64,000 nt of DNA, from positions 930,001 through 994,000 of the forward strand of contig CM033111.1 of the NCBI GenBank assembly GCA_019321725.1, written 5' to 3'. Positions 10,509 through 23,355 of this stretch are shown here, piece after piece. This DNA comes from Paulownia fortunei (taxonomy: Eukaryota > Streptophyta > Magnoliopsida > Lamiales > Paulowniaceae). Within the stretch, counting starts at the first letter, position 1; every line of letters begins with the position of its first letter. The translations under genes were made by a program, and so were the position numbers. The notes under the pieces were generated by a model that worked only from the letters and a program-made list of their open reading frames with translations, had not been told where the DNA came from and did no database searches.

Positions 10509-13500
10509 TCAGTCGGTGCAGCAGCGGTACATGACATACTTGTCCATGGTATTGCCGCACTCAGAGCAAACCACCCTCTCAGGAATGTAGCCGGCTTGGC
10601 CTGCAGAATCAGGCGGTTGCAGTGGTGCTCGGGGTGGAAACCTTGTAACTGCTCGTCCAGAACCGGCACAAATTTGTCGGGACTATCCACCTTGTACCCC
10701 CACTGGTTGTAGTTCTCCAAAACAGGCATCAACTTGTCACCATGTCCCTTTGTTATATGAAAGTTGCCCCAACTGAAAACTGCCCAACCTAGTTCGCTGC
10801 TGTCAAAAGCGAGTAAATCCATGATCTCCCGCATAATGGGATCGTTTTCCACATTCATCCCAACTTGCTTCTTGGAGTTCCACATGCTCCACAGCCTCAC
10901 CCAGAAGAACCAGATGAAGTCATAGTAGTCGACTGAAAAGATATGGCTGAGCTGCTCCCTGTTAATTACTTCGTGGCAACGGCGGACTTTTTCTTTTGGT
11001 AGCGTTTTCCAACATAGAGCATTTCCAAGGGGACTTGTAACGCGTTGGCCGCTGCTCGGGCCGATAGAGTAAACTTACGAATCCATTCGATGTCCTCCCC
11101 TCCATAAAGGCATATAACCTTGTTGTCCTTAATCTGCCAAACCAAAGGAAGAATTAGTTCAAGTAATCAGGTGCATGATGTGTAGTATTGAAATATTTAG
11201 GCAGATAATTCTATTCTGATGGAGTATTGGGAGCATTGCACTTATTCACATGCTTGCAGTAGCTATATTTGAGTAGCAAGAGAATGAACAAATTCTGGGA
11301 CACATACCCACTCTGGAATACGTGGATCAATGTTATCTGCTAATAAATCAATGTTCCAGGAGCTTTCTGCCCAGAGATCCCTTCCCGGGCTTTGGTGAAT
11401 GGGAAAGCTGTACTACCCCAAATCCACATCATGGGTAAAGCATCAAGATTCGATGGTTTCCCTTGGGGATCCAAAACAACGAGCATAGGCATGTGGACGA
11501 ATTTCCACTCTTCTCGGATGTACCTGATGGCTACCCGCTCAACCAACGAAGGGTGATCCACTGAATGCCAAGGCATATTGTTTCGTAGGTCATAGAATAC
11601 TGTTTCCTGTGACGAGGTCATTGAGGTTGTTGGGTCGACGATTGGGAGCCAAAGAACCTCGTACTGATCATGCCTCAATGGCTGTTGGTTATAAATCGAA
11701 TGGAGAACGTTTAGCTCTTCGTGAGGAAGTTCAAGATCCGAAATCAGAAGTAGTACATACTTCAGCCTCAGCACCTCAAGGCGTTCCTGTCATTTATGTG
11801 AAGATATCAACAAATATTTAGTCTGGCCTAAGCTTATTTGGGAGCTAGGGATCAGGAAAATGTGTTAGGGAAAAAGCAAAGAACCAACGTTTGTCCTTTT
11901 TGAACCATCAAAAAGTGGCCTTTGATCATCTCTGGACCGAATCATTGCCCTGAGTACTTTCATGTTGTCAATATGAGATGATTCCATAAGTTTCTTGAAC
12001 GCCATGTATGCATCTTCTGCCTTCTTCCTCTCTGCAGAACAATAATATTTCACATAATTAGTCAGACTTGCTGCTTAATGTGAGTGAGCAATATTAATGC
12101 AGTGGAAATAGCGCGAGCATTCTTGCGGAGTGCTTCCAATCTCTGTATCTTTCTGGTGCAACAATTCTTACTGCCATGTTTTTCAATCTTTTTAGTCTTT
12201 CTGGTGTACCAATGATATATATATTATAGACTAACTCAATTAGCGTGTGACTCACCAATTAAGTCCTTACAAATCTTCAACTGATCTTGCAAGTGTTCCA
12301 ATATGACTGAGAGCTTGTGGGCCAGATTCAATATCTCCCAGGACTCAGAAGTTGTGGTGATATATCTGATCAGCAACAAAATTCATAGCATCCACTCTAG
12401 TTAGTGAAAATACAGAACCGGTATTTAATTAGTACAAATATATTGCAATTTTTGTTCAATAATACGTTTCACCTTCAAAATACAACACAGCGGGAGTATT
12501 TTTCAATAATACGAGTTCTTAAAATAAGATTTCAAATAAATTTATTTATTTGGAAAAACTTCTCATGAAGGAAAAGGGGAGGAGTTGTGAGTTTTCACTT
12601 GTAACTTGGAAGAGATGCGATATTCTCAAAAAGAGTAAAGAGCAGGATACATACTCGTGACCACTGCCAATGAGGCTCATGAGTGTGGATGCACAGACCA
12701 GAAGACTCCTTATGATCCAATAAACAGCTGTGGGAATGTGAGCCGTTGCAGACGTAATTTCTGGTGAATCGGGGCTAATGTACAGAGGGGAAGCTCCTTG
12801 AACTCTATAATGCAGTGAGTTACCTTCAGTATTGCAGTTAAGAGGTCGAGGACTGCCTCGAACGTCTTTTTTAGTTCACCGGCATGCGCCATTATGTCAG
12901 GAAGATCCTTGAGAAATGCAATGTTCTTGGCAAGTGGATTCTTGGTGTGAAGCTGCTCCACCAGCCAGAACTCGCCATAGTTGATGGCAAAAGCAGCAAA
13001 GACAATGACTACCTTGGCATCCCATGAGTAGCTTGACAGTAATTTAAGGAGGTCCATGGTTACTGAATGTGATTCTCCTCCACTAGTACATTTGCTAATT
13101 ATCTGTTATATTAAAAAAAAAACCTTGATCTCAATTAGTAGTAAATTCCCAACAAATTGCCATGTTTAATGGACACCTTGTTTACATGCACTTTTTGGCA
13201 CAAGAACATGGAAGTGCTTGGCGATGCCTAAACAACATTAAGAAAGAGATAAAGCAGAAATGCTAATGTTGAAATGTTTCTTCTGCTCTTTTAAATAGCT
13301 GCATGAATGTAGAGTACTGAAAGTGGAAAAACAGAATGAACTATAAATACGACTTCAGGAGAAACAAGAAATGCTCACTTAAAGACTTTGTGAATGTACC
13401 TCAGAGGAAATCTTGTTGATGGAATATGCCAGCACTTTAACAATCTCTGGGTCGGGTTCAGAATAGACCTTGTCATCGTGGTGAGAAGTATGGAAGACCT

Positions 13501-13942
13501 TACTATCCGATATGTGTGAATGTGATGGAATTTGAGCTCCCTGCATTTGGACACAAGATAAAACATTTTCAATCAAATGCAAACTGAGTGTTTATAGTTT
13601 GTAGAAAGCATAATGATATATGAGAGTCCAGGCATCGTACAGGAGTAGTGTCAGCAGTCAAAGGCCTTGCCAGGCGCATGATACTCTCGATGATGGAAAG
13701 AACTGGCTTCACGTCCACATCTTCTACCTCTGGAGCATGAGTAGCCAGAATTTGCTTGGTGAGTGCATTGTCGTCTGCAGAAGAGAAGTGGCGATCCCGA
13801 CCCGTACCGTGCACCGGGAGGGGATTGGCAGTGCTGTGACCCAGTTCATGGCTTGGCCTTAAACTGTGATCACTTGCAATGTTCTGCGGGGCTTTGGCTG
13901 GTGGGAGAGCCTTGGTGCTGGCACCACCTCACGGCTTGCCAT
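10509..13942 (-). pseudogene. SEO: SEO copy B, full gene structure with five single-base frameshifts
   Basis: Near-identical paralogue of gene C. Exons by homology are 13,641-13,942, 13,400-13,540, 12,655-13,102, 12,256-12,365, 11,889-12,031, 11,308-11,786 and 10,509-11,133. All GT-AG sites match those of C. Relative to C it lacks one base at each of five places: about 13,915 (exon 1), 12,787-12,790 (exon 3), 11,379-11,381 (exon 6), 10,998 and 10,602 (exon 7). Every loss is in a run of identical bases. As written, translation from the ATG at 13,942 stops after 27 codons (TAA at 13,859-13,861). Exons 2, 4 and 5 are intact. A TATA box and AATAAA signal survive. It is either a very young pseudogene or a working gene damaged by long-read homopolymer errors; I cannot decide from sequence alone. 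Confidence 0.85.
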
Positions 13943-14027
13943 TGCAGGATAAAGGGGAGAAGTTATTTGAAAAGGTATGTTATGGAGAGAGGCAATTGCT
14001 TGTGTTCATTTTGTTCTTCTCCCCACC

Positions 14028-14035
14028 CTTATATA
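14028..14035 (-). promoter_or_regulatory. TATA box of copy B
   Basis: TATATAAG on the minus strand, 86 bases upstream of the ATG, identical to the box in gene C. Confidence 0.55.
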
Positions 14036-15050
14036 GATAATCAGTATGGTAAGAAGACAAGACAAAATAAAATTAGGATGGAATAAAGTTGTACTGAATC
14101 TTGTTCTTTGCTTCCATTGTGGGCTAATGTCGGCTGGAGGTTTGGAATGCAGTTCTCATTGTTGACAACAAATTCTATCTGCCAAATTCATTTTCTTCAC
14201 AGTAAAAGACCATCATTGCCAAGATTCCAGTATAGTCGCAACTTTTTGCTGTTGAGATTTTACCATAATTAATTACAATTTCTTTTTAAATAAATCCCAC
14301 AACGTGATTCATGTTTCAAACTTCTTTACTTCTTGATACATCATTCTCAACAACATCTTGTAACTAGATCATGTGTTTTTTCTTGTTCTGTTCTGAAATT
14401 CCACTGCTAGGTACGGTCTTAAGCAGCTGCTGATTCTGTAAAGGCTCCACGCTTTAAGGTACAAGTACTATTGTTTTCTATGTATTAAATACATGTACAC
14501 TTAATAATCATTACATTTTTTAAAGAGAGAATAATATTTTTATGGCGTAGAGCTTTTTTCCTAATTGTGTGTGCACTCCGTACTGAGTTTCCTATTATGT
14601 TTGTGTAGTTAATATAATACTAAATCTTTTTGGCAGAGAGATTACACTTTACACTTTAATAATTCGAAATCATCTCTTTTCCAAGTACTTTGTTTCTGTT
14701 TCCACTTTGATATATTCTTCAATCTTAATAAAAATTGTCATGTGAAGCTTTAAGTTATTCCCAAACAGTTGAGTTCAAAACCAACCTTATTAAAGCAACG
14801 TGTTTGTAGAAAGATTATCAAAACAAAAGGAAAGGAGGTTTGTCTTTCAACGCACAAGCAGAAATGCCGCCCAGAGCCCCCTCCTTTAATTACCATCATC
14901 TTTTTCTTCACCTTTGTTATTTTAATAATTCATGGTTTTGGGATGAGTTACCTCCCTTCAAAATATTATTTCTTTTGAACCGGCGTTTGATTTTAATTTT
15001 AAATTCATAGTAAAATACAGCCTAGATTAGAATTTTGGTGTGTGTATATA
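14036..15050. other. Upstream flank of copy B; end of duplication unit
   Basis: Matches gene C upstream sequence (52,676-53,464) as far as about 14,843, where the two diverge abruptly (GGAAAGGAGGTTTGTCT here, followed by different sequence in each). From there to about 15,050 I see no gene or recognised repeat; a 69-codon frame at 14,769-14,978 crosses the boundary and is not conserved. Confidence 0.6.
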
Positions 15051-15399
15051 TATTAAAAAAATGAATAACATGATGAAAAAATAAAATATCAATGCATGTT
15101 ACTTGTGTATATATATATTCTATCCAATTTTAATTATTTTTTAAATCATTTATATTATATTTCTATTTTGTTAAGTTAAATTATTTGTTACTTGAATTTT
15201 GTCATAAATATCATACTGATGCCTGAATTTTCATAATTTTTAAGGGTGTCAATTTTAAAGATGCCTGAAATGTTAAATACATATTAAATAAAATTATTTT
15301 ATTTTTTCTTCTAAATTTTTTATGAAAACATGTACACCCTTTTTAATTCAATTTAATTAAATTATACTTTAATTTTTTTTTATTTTGCTTCATTTAGTT

Positions 15400-18300
15400 A
15401 TATTAAGTTCTCTATATTGTAATATGAATTAAGATTCTCTAACAATATACCTATATATAAGTAAGATTTAAAATATTATAATGAACACAATAAATCACAA
15501 TACAATATTGAAACTAAAATTATGAGGTGTAATATAAAATATGATTTGTGAAAGTCAGAATAAATTTTATTTAGAATTTAAATCTTTTTTTTTTGGACTT
15601 TTCATCTCATTCATTAGATCTACTTACAATAAAGAATGAGAAAAATACAACAAAAATAAAGCAAATATTTCTCTTACTCTATTTACTCTTTTTCTTTCTT
15701 AAATTTCAATCTTTAAAAATTGAATTTAAAATATCTTTTAATATTATTAACAAACACGTAAATATTATATCGTAACACTTGAACTTAAGGTTATTTGAAT
15801 CCACTTCTAAGGTTTGCAAATTTAGTAAAATGTCTTTCTAAAATTAAGCCAAAATTTAAATTTTGATACTCTCTCTTCGATTGTATACCAAATACTAAAA
15901 TTTAGTAAATAATAAAACCATATCTAGTTTTTAAAAAATAGTAGACCAAAATTTTATTTTGAGGGAACAATCATCAATTATAAATAGTGTTGATTAATTT
16001 TTATGTTTAAAAATAACTTTGCAACAACTTAAGTTTTTTAAATGAATATTTTAAAATAAAAAATAACTTAAGTTCAATTCTATCTTCTTCAATAATTAAA
16101 GAGAATATACTAATTTAAATATGAGAAACAAGGAATAGCAATGACAAAAACATACTTTTCAAAATACATAAACTATTAGAAATAAGTAAAATACCAAAAT
16201 TAAAGTTTAAGTATATATTTATTAAAGGAAAGATAATAAATTAACTTTTATACATTTGAAATATATATATAATTTTAAAACACTAAGTGAGGTCATCTTT
16301 TAAAAAGCATAATTATGAAAAACAATATTAGCCAGTATTTAATAATATATAAGATATGTATTATTATTTATCTAGGACAAAATATGCATATGAAAATAAC
16401 TCAATTTGATTTTTTTTTTGCTAAAAATATACAATGTACTATACTATCAAAGATGACATATGCAATTGAACTTGACTCTTGCATTTTATTATAAAACTAC
16501 ACAACTATAAATTGTGAACCATAAATAATTATATAAATCATAATTAATCTTTATATATAAATTAATCTATAATTCTTATGTCGTTGAAAATGTTATAAAT
16601 TTTAAAAATTTATCTCATTCATTTCTTCTTTTGTATAAATTATTTTTTTAAAATATAATTTCTTAAAAGTTATGCATTTTTTCAAAAATAAAGGAATATG
16701 GTACTTTGATATTTAAATAAATTTTTCTAAATTTTTTTTATTAAATAAGGGGATGTGGTTGTCAAAAATTCACATCTCAAAGTGGAAAAAAAACCCTTAA
16801 ACTTATTATACTTGATTTAACACAGTAAATTTTAAGATTAAATTTATTAAATGAATTTTTACGTGATATTGGTATCTCAATTAACATACAGTTAAGAAAT
16901 TGCTAATTGTAAAATTAATTTTGTAATTAAGGGTGGTACCATCATCTTCGATTTTAAAATTTTAATTTAGTCTTGTAATTATTAAAATAGTTCTAATTGA
17001 ATCCTAATTTCAATAAAAATCACTAATTTGATCGGAATTTGGCACATGTCGATCAAGTGAGCAGCAAAATTTAAGGATTTTTGGAATTCCCGCGAATCCA
17101 TTGTACTTGGACAGAAGCCTATTAACATGGAAGAAAGACAAAACTAAGTTGGATAACTATGCTACACTACATATACCATATATTTTATATATGGATAAAG
17201 ATTAAATATTTTATTTTATAAAAAATAAAATATTTAAATAATAAATTTATATTAAATATTGGTATATAATGAGCACCATCTTCAACACCGATAAGTTTCA
17301 ATACCGGTAAGTTGAAAGAATGAAGCGAAATGGACTGAAGATGTAGACAAAACATAGCCATGTGGATTAAAACAAAAAATGTTTTTGTATTCGTTCTTTT
17401 ACTTCTATTTTTCCTTTTCTTCTATTTTTTTTCATCATCTTCTTCCCCAAACTTTCTTCCCTAACCACCCACGCCACAGCCTCGCCACCACCTCCACCTA
17501 ATGTCCCGCCACCACCTCTATCCCACCCCCACCCCCCTCTCTCCCCACCTCCACCCCACTACCCAGCCACCCCAAACCAAAAAATGGGAAAGAAGAAGTC
17601 TTTTTGCTAAACCCACCCTTTTGAATACCATAAAAAGCTCCCTTGCTATGGATTTGGGTTGTATTGCTTGGAGTGAAATAGTGATAATATTCTTTTTATA
17701 CGAAAAATGCTATGTATTACTAGAAGTTTTTCCGAGATTAAATCAGATCCAAAAGAGCCAAACTTAAATCTTCTACCACTTCTTATGGAATTGGGACTGT
17801 GTTGGTTGGAGAGATAAATGGTGGCAATTTTTTTGTATAGGGACAAAGACCAGTGGTGAGTGTTGTAGTAACCTGGTGGCGGCGATGGGGTGGAAGGCAG
17901 TCGCAGTGGGTTGAGTAAAAGGTGTAGAGAGGTGGGGTGGAAGGCTGTCGGTGGTGGGCTGGGTTAGCTGGTGGTGGTGGTGGTAGGACGTTGAGGAAGA
18001 AAAAGAAAAAAGAAAAAACAGAAGAAAAGATGAAAAATAAATAAAATAAAAATAAATTTTTTACCTTAAAATTTTAATTTTGTTTGATTAATCATATTCT
18101 TAAAATAATTGATTTTGATTTTTTACTCTAATTGATGATTAATTTGTTAACTATAATTAAAATATATATTAAATAAAGTTATTCATTAAGCATAAAATTA
18201 TTAAAGTTATACATTAAATGTCAAAAAATTAAGCTAAAAGTAAGTTTTTTATAAAAAATGATATCATTTTTTTATTTTTTTATATTTCAAAATAATTAAT

Positions 18301-20600
18301 ATTAATTTTTATTTTATTTAAAGATTAATTATTTAATTAATTAGAATTTATTTAATGAATTTAAATATTAATTAAAGTTATACATTAAATGTCAAAAAAT
18401 TAAGTAGAAAGTAAGATTTTTTTATCAAAAAGGATATCACTTTTTTAACTTTTTGATATTTAGAAATAATTAATGTTAATTTTTACTTTCCTGATTAAAT
18501 ATTCAATTAACTAGAAATTAATTGATGAATTTCATTGTTAATAACAGTTTTATATTAAAATGTTAAAAAATAAGTTTTAATTAATTTTTTTATTTTAAAA
18601 AATTACTTTTTTTCCAAATATACTTGCTTAGGTGTGCTGTTTAAAGCCTACTCATTATAGTAATTTTTTCACCTAAGCGTCATTTCAGTTGGGTAATGTC
18701 CACATAAGTAAAATTGCTTGAAATCCCTAATTTTTTCCTATCATGTGTTGTGTGCATGACAATTTCCAATCAATTTTTAAAATTTCAGTAAAATTTGGAT
18801 TTAATTCGAGCATGTTTATTAGTTACAAGTACTGAATTGAATTTTTGAAATCGAACTGAACTAATTTTTGGCACCCCTAGTTATAGGACCAATTTTGTAA
18901 TTTTACTATTAAAAAATATTTAACTTTTATCGTAAATGTCTAAATTGTTACATATTAAATGGTAGTGTTTTCTTTTTACAGTAACATATATATATACTTT
19001 TAGACTTTAAATTATTATATATTCACTTTTTCTTATTCTATCTAATCTTTTTTTTTAATCTCAATATATAAAAATTTAATTTAAAATCTCTTTTAAGGTT
19101 TTATTAACAATCATGTAAATATCATTATCATAACACTTAAACTTAAGATTATTTGAATTCCACTTTTTTTGGTTTGAAATTTTAGTAAAATATATCTCTA
19201 GCCCTATTACGTCAAAAATTTCAAAAAATAATTATATTTAAAAACAAAAGAACATAATATATATGACAATAACCCATCATTTTAATTAAAAGTCAGGTTT
19301 TAAATTTAAAAAAGTGATAAGCCAAATATTCAAAAGTTGAAACTCTCTTCGATTGAATACTAAATATCTTAATTTATTAAATAATAAAATCATACATAAT
19401 TTTAAGAAAAAATAGGAGACAAAATTTTAATTGTGAGGCAATCAACAATAATTTTAAATTTTAAAACTCTCTTCGAATATATACCAAATATCTTAATTTA
19501 TTAAATAATAAAATTTTATGTAGTTTTATAAAGAAATAGGAGACCAAAATTTTAATTTTGAGGCAATCATCAATTATTATAAATAATATTGATTAACTTT
19601 TATGTTTGAGACAAAAACTAAAGTTTTTTGAATGAATATTTTAAAATAAAAAATAACTTAAATTAAATTCTATTTTACTTAAATAATTAAAGAGAACACG
19701 TAAATTTAGAAATATGAAAATAAGGAATATTAAAGGAAAAACAAAATAGAGTTTTCGAAATGCAAAAATTATTAGAATTAAGTAAAAGATCAAAATTAAA
19801 GTTCAATTATATTTACTGAAAGAAAGATATCAATTACTCTTATATGTTTGAAATATACATAATTTTAAATACACTAAGTGAGGATCAACTTTTAAAATGC
19901 ATAATTATGAAAAACTCTTTAGACCAAAATCTAAATCATGAGGTTTAATAATATACAAAATATATATATTATTATTTATCGATGAAAAAATGCATTTGAA
20001 AATAACTTCTTTGGATTTTTTTTCTTAAAAGTGTAGAATTTATTATACTATTAAATATGAATTTGCACTTGAACTTGAGTATTTCATTTTATTATAAAAT
20101 TACGCAATTGTAAATTTATAAACCTTATGAAATTATAAAAATTCTAATTATTCTTTATATATAAAAATTAATCTATACTCTTTATGTTGTTGAAGAGATT
20201 ATAAAATATAAAATTGATCTTATTCATTTTAATTTTTATAAAATTATTTCTATAAAAAATAACAACCAATTAGTTTTTCAATTAGTTACGCCTTTTTGTT
20301 TCATAAAAAAAGAGACAAATTACTTTGATATTTAAATAAATTTCTCTTAATTTTTTATCAAACATGAGGATGTTGTTGCCAAATTCAAACCTCAAGATGC
20401 AAATAATCTCTTAAATTTACTATTCATGATTTAGCATAGTAAACTTTAAGGTTAAATATGTTAAATGAATTTTTACCGTGAATATCACAATGGTATCTGA
20501 ATTAACATATAGTTTAAGAAAAACTTGAGTATTGTTGTAATGTCAAATTGCTGCACACTAAATGAAGTTTTTTTTTGTTTTTTCTTCTTATAAAGACATA
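15400..20600. repeat. Imperfect tandem duplication inside Helitron copy 1
   Basis: Sequence at 15,880-16,900 recurs in the same orientation at about 19,370-20,500: the blocks around CTCTCTTCGATTG, CACTAAGTGAGG and GATGT(G/T)GTTG(T/C)C repeat in order. The two blocks are separated by a GC-rich island. Copy 2 at 44.3-46.0 kb also shows doubled blocks but lacks the intervening part. No gene is seen. Confidence 0.5.
17280..18060. other. Strand-asymmetric C-rich/G-rich island inside Helitron
   Basis: The left part (17,395-17,575) is almost pure pyrimidine plus A, with CCACC repeats; the right part (17,865-18,030) is the purine counterpart, with GGTGG repeats and AAGAAAAA. Between them, about 65 bases starting TATGGATTTGGG (17,646) recur in diverged direct form at 17,784. 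Frames of 88 and 66 codons across it are low-complexity and unsupported. It is absent from Helitron copy 2, so it was either acquired here or lost there. Confidence 0.4.
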
Positions 20601-23355
20601 TATACACTTTTAGACTTTATTCAATTTTAATTCTTGTTTTAATTTTTCATATTGTATTTTATTTTGTTAAATTAAATTATTTGTGACCTAAATTATATTA
20701 TAAATATCACATTGGTAAGTGACACCAGAGTTTTACTGTAAATATCAAATTGTTATATATTGAATAAAAGTATTTTAATTCTTCTTCTAAATTTCTTAGA
20801 ATGACATTCATACCATTTTTATTCTATTTGCTTTAAATTTTTATTTCAATTTTTTTAAGTTATGTTTCATTTGGTTAAATCAAATTTTATCTATTGATAA
20901 AATAGAGTTAAGATCCTCTAACAATATATCTCCATATAAATAAGAAATAAAAAGTTTATGATAGAACAAAAGTGGTTGAGAATTTAATGCTTTGAAAAAT
21001 GATAGTAACTTTGAAACTAAAATTTATGAGGTGGAATACAAAATAAGATTTGTAAAAATCATATTAACTCTTTATTTAGAGTTTAAAGTGATGTTTTTTG
21101 GTGCAATTGTATGCTCTTTCTTCTTCTTCTTTTTTCAAACTTTTTTTCATCCTATTGATAAGGCCTAAATAAAACAAAATATGCTAGGGAAATACAATAA
21201 ATAAAGTACATATTTCTCTTGTCCTCTCTACTATTTTTCTTAATCTTTTACAATAAAATTAATTTTAAAATATCATCTTATTATTAGAAAAATATAGCTC
21301 TCATATAGGTCTAGTTTAATTTTTAAGTTTTTATATGGGTATAAGCATTTATATTCTTTTTAATATATTTGTTATTATTCAATCTTAAGTTTATATTGTC
21401 ATAATTATTGAATTTATTTAATCAAAAGAATTTATCATGAAAAAATAATTAAATTGATGATTGAATCAAAAATAGGATGTAAAAGGTTAAAGGATATATC
21501 GCTCACTACAAACAAAAAAAAAATAGATAAAGATTAATAGAAAAGCTTAGATACTAAAATAACTTTTACTCTAATTTTTGATAGCATATTATAATTTGCT
21601 TATTTTAAAGCCAATTACTTTTCATTTACCATCAAAGCTCATAGAATTAACTTTCATTTTTATTTTTTATTTCTACTGTAAATTCATATTTCTTTTTTCT
21701 CTATAATTATAATAGAAATATATCAAATTATAGAGAAAATTATAAATTAAACGACCATAATTTTCTCATATGAATTTCTTATATGCTTATGAGATATGGT
21801 TGGTATGATTGGAAAGCTTTCGAAATTTTATTTAATATGAAATTAATTTTATTCAAAGAGTTATAATAGAAAAAAGATTGACTTCCAGTTTTTGAAAAAG
21901 AATTTGGTATATAAAAGGACACTTGCAATTATATTCAAATATATTATTTAAACAATTAAAGTTTAATTATACCTTCTTTTTTACTATCTACTACTTATTT
22001 AATAGGGTATGGTAGGTATCTCAAAAATTTCAAGAAACCTTTTGAGTTATTCACCCTTTTACAGATAGTATAGATATGACATAGATAGTGTATGAAGGTT
22101 TTGCAAATATAGTCCCATGGCTCGAAAAAAATCCAATTTTAGTCATGAATGCACTTTATGTTATGATATATTCTATTTTTTTTATTATGGAATAACCATT
22201 AATATAAATACGACAATAGGATGTGCCTTTGTTTGATATAAAAATAAGATGTTATTTTCACATTAATTATAATGAATTTAATTAGACTGGATACTGTGAG
22301 ATATATTTTCATAAAAAATTGATATTCGGTCTTATTTTAATTTTTTTAGTTTGATTTATAGGCCCATACAAAGAATCGAATTTTAATTTTACAAATTTAT
22401 AAGTAGTTTTTATATCTTATTTAATATTTATTAATTAATCTTATACTTTTTTTCTTAATTTTAACTTACCATACTTAAAAATTAAATTCAAAATACAATA
22501 AGATTTTGTTATTTAATTTGAACTGTTTAATTTTAAAAAAAGTCATTTACTAAAATATTGAATCGAAAATGGACAAAAGATAAAACAAAAGGTAAAATAG
22601 TTATAAATAATTTTCACACATGTTTTTAAAAGAAATTTGCAAATTGGTAAAGATAATATAAAATTTAGATGTGGGTGGCTTGAGAATAATCTAAATGTTA
22701 AGCAAGATAGATAATTATTATTAAAAAAATACCCATTTTACGAACATAAACAAAACTACAAATTAGCTATGTTTCTTCTTTAATGATGAATACATGTGCA
22801 ACTAAGTGAAAAAATTAAGGTCTAGAATTAAAAATTAAGTAAAATACATATCTAATATTTAAGGATCTATATAATTATGTGTCAGTTTTTACATATTATT
22901 CGATATACATACAATCTATACATAATATTATTGAACTATTTTAATTGAGTATGACCATCAAAAGTAATCAAATTATTTTTTTCTTTAATTACTTGTATGA
23001 TGGAATTTTCTTCACATTACATGATTATTAGATATTAGAATTTTGTGCTACAGTAAATCATGCTTCAATGTTGTTTTTTTCTAATAAAAATAAAATATTA
23101 GTTACTACTAATATATATAATGTATTACTTAAGAAAAAATATGTGTACCTACACTCAAATCTTATTTGTGCACAATATTTTTAGTTTACGTCTTCTTCTT
23201 ACATTTGAGGTGGTTTGTTAAATCAACTATTGGTTATAAATATTGAAGTTCCTCTAGATAGAGCAATATAATTGGTATTGATATGACACTGAATTAGGCA
23301 AATAGACGCTACTATTTGAAGTTATTTATCCTTGAACTTTTTTGATTGTCATTAT

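Noticed and set aside
17501..17767. 88-codon frame rich in Pro, His and Thr
   Set aside because: It is a translation of a low-complexity C-rich tract that ends within unrelated sequence; no supporting start context or homologue.
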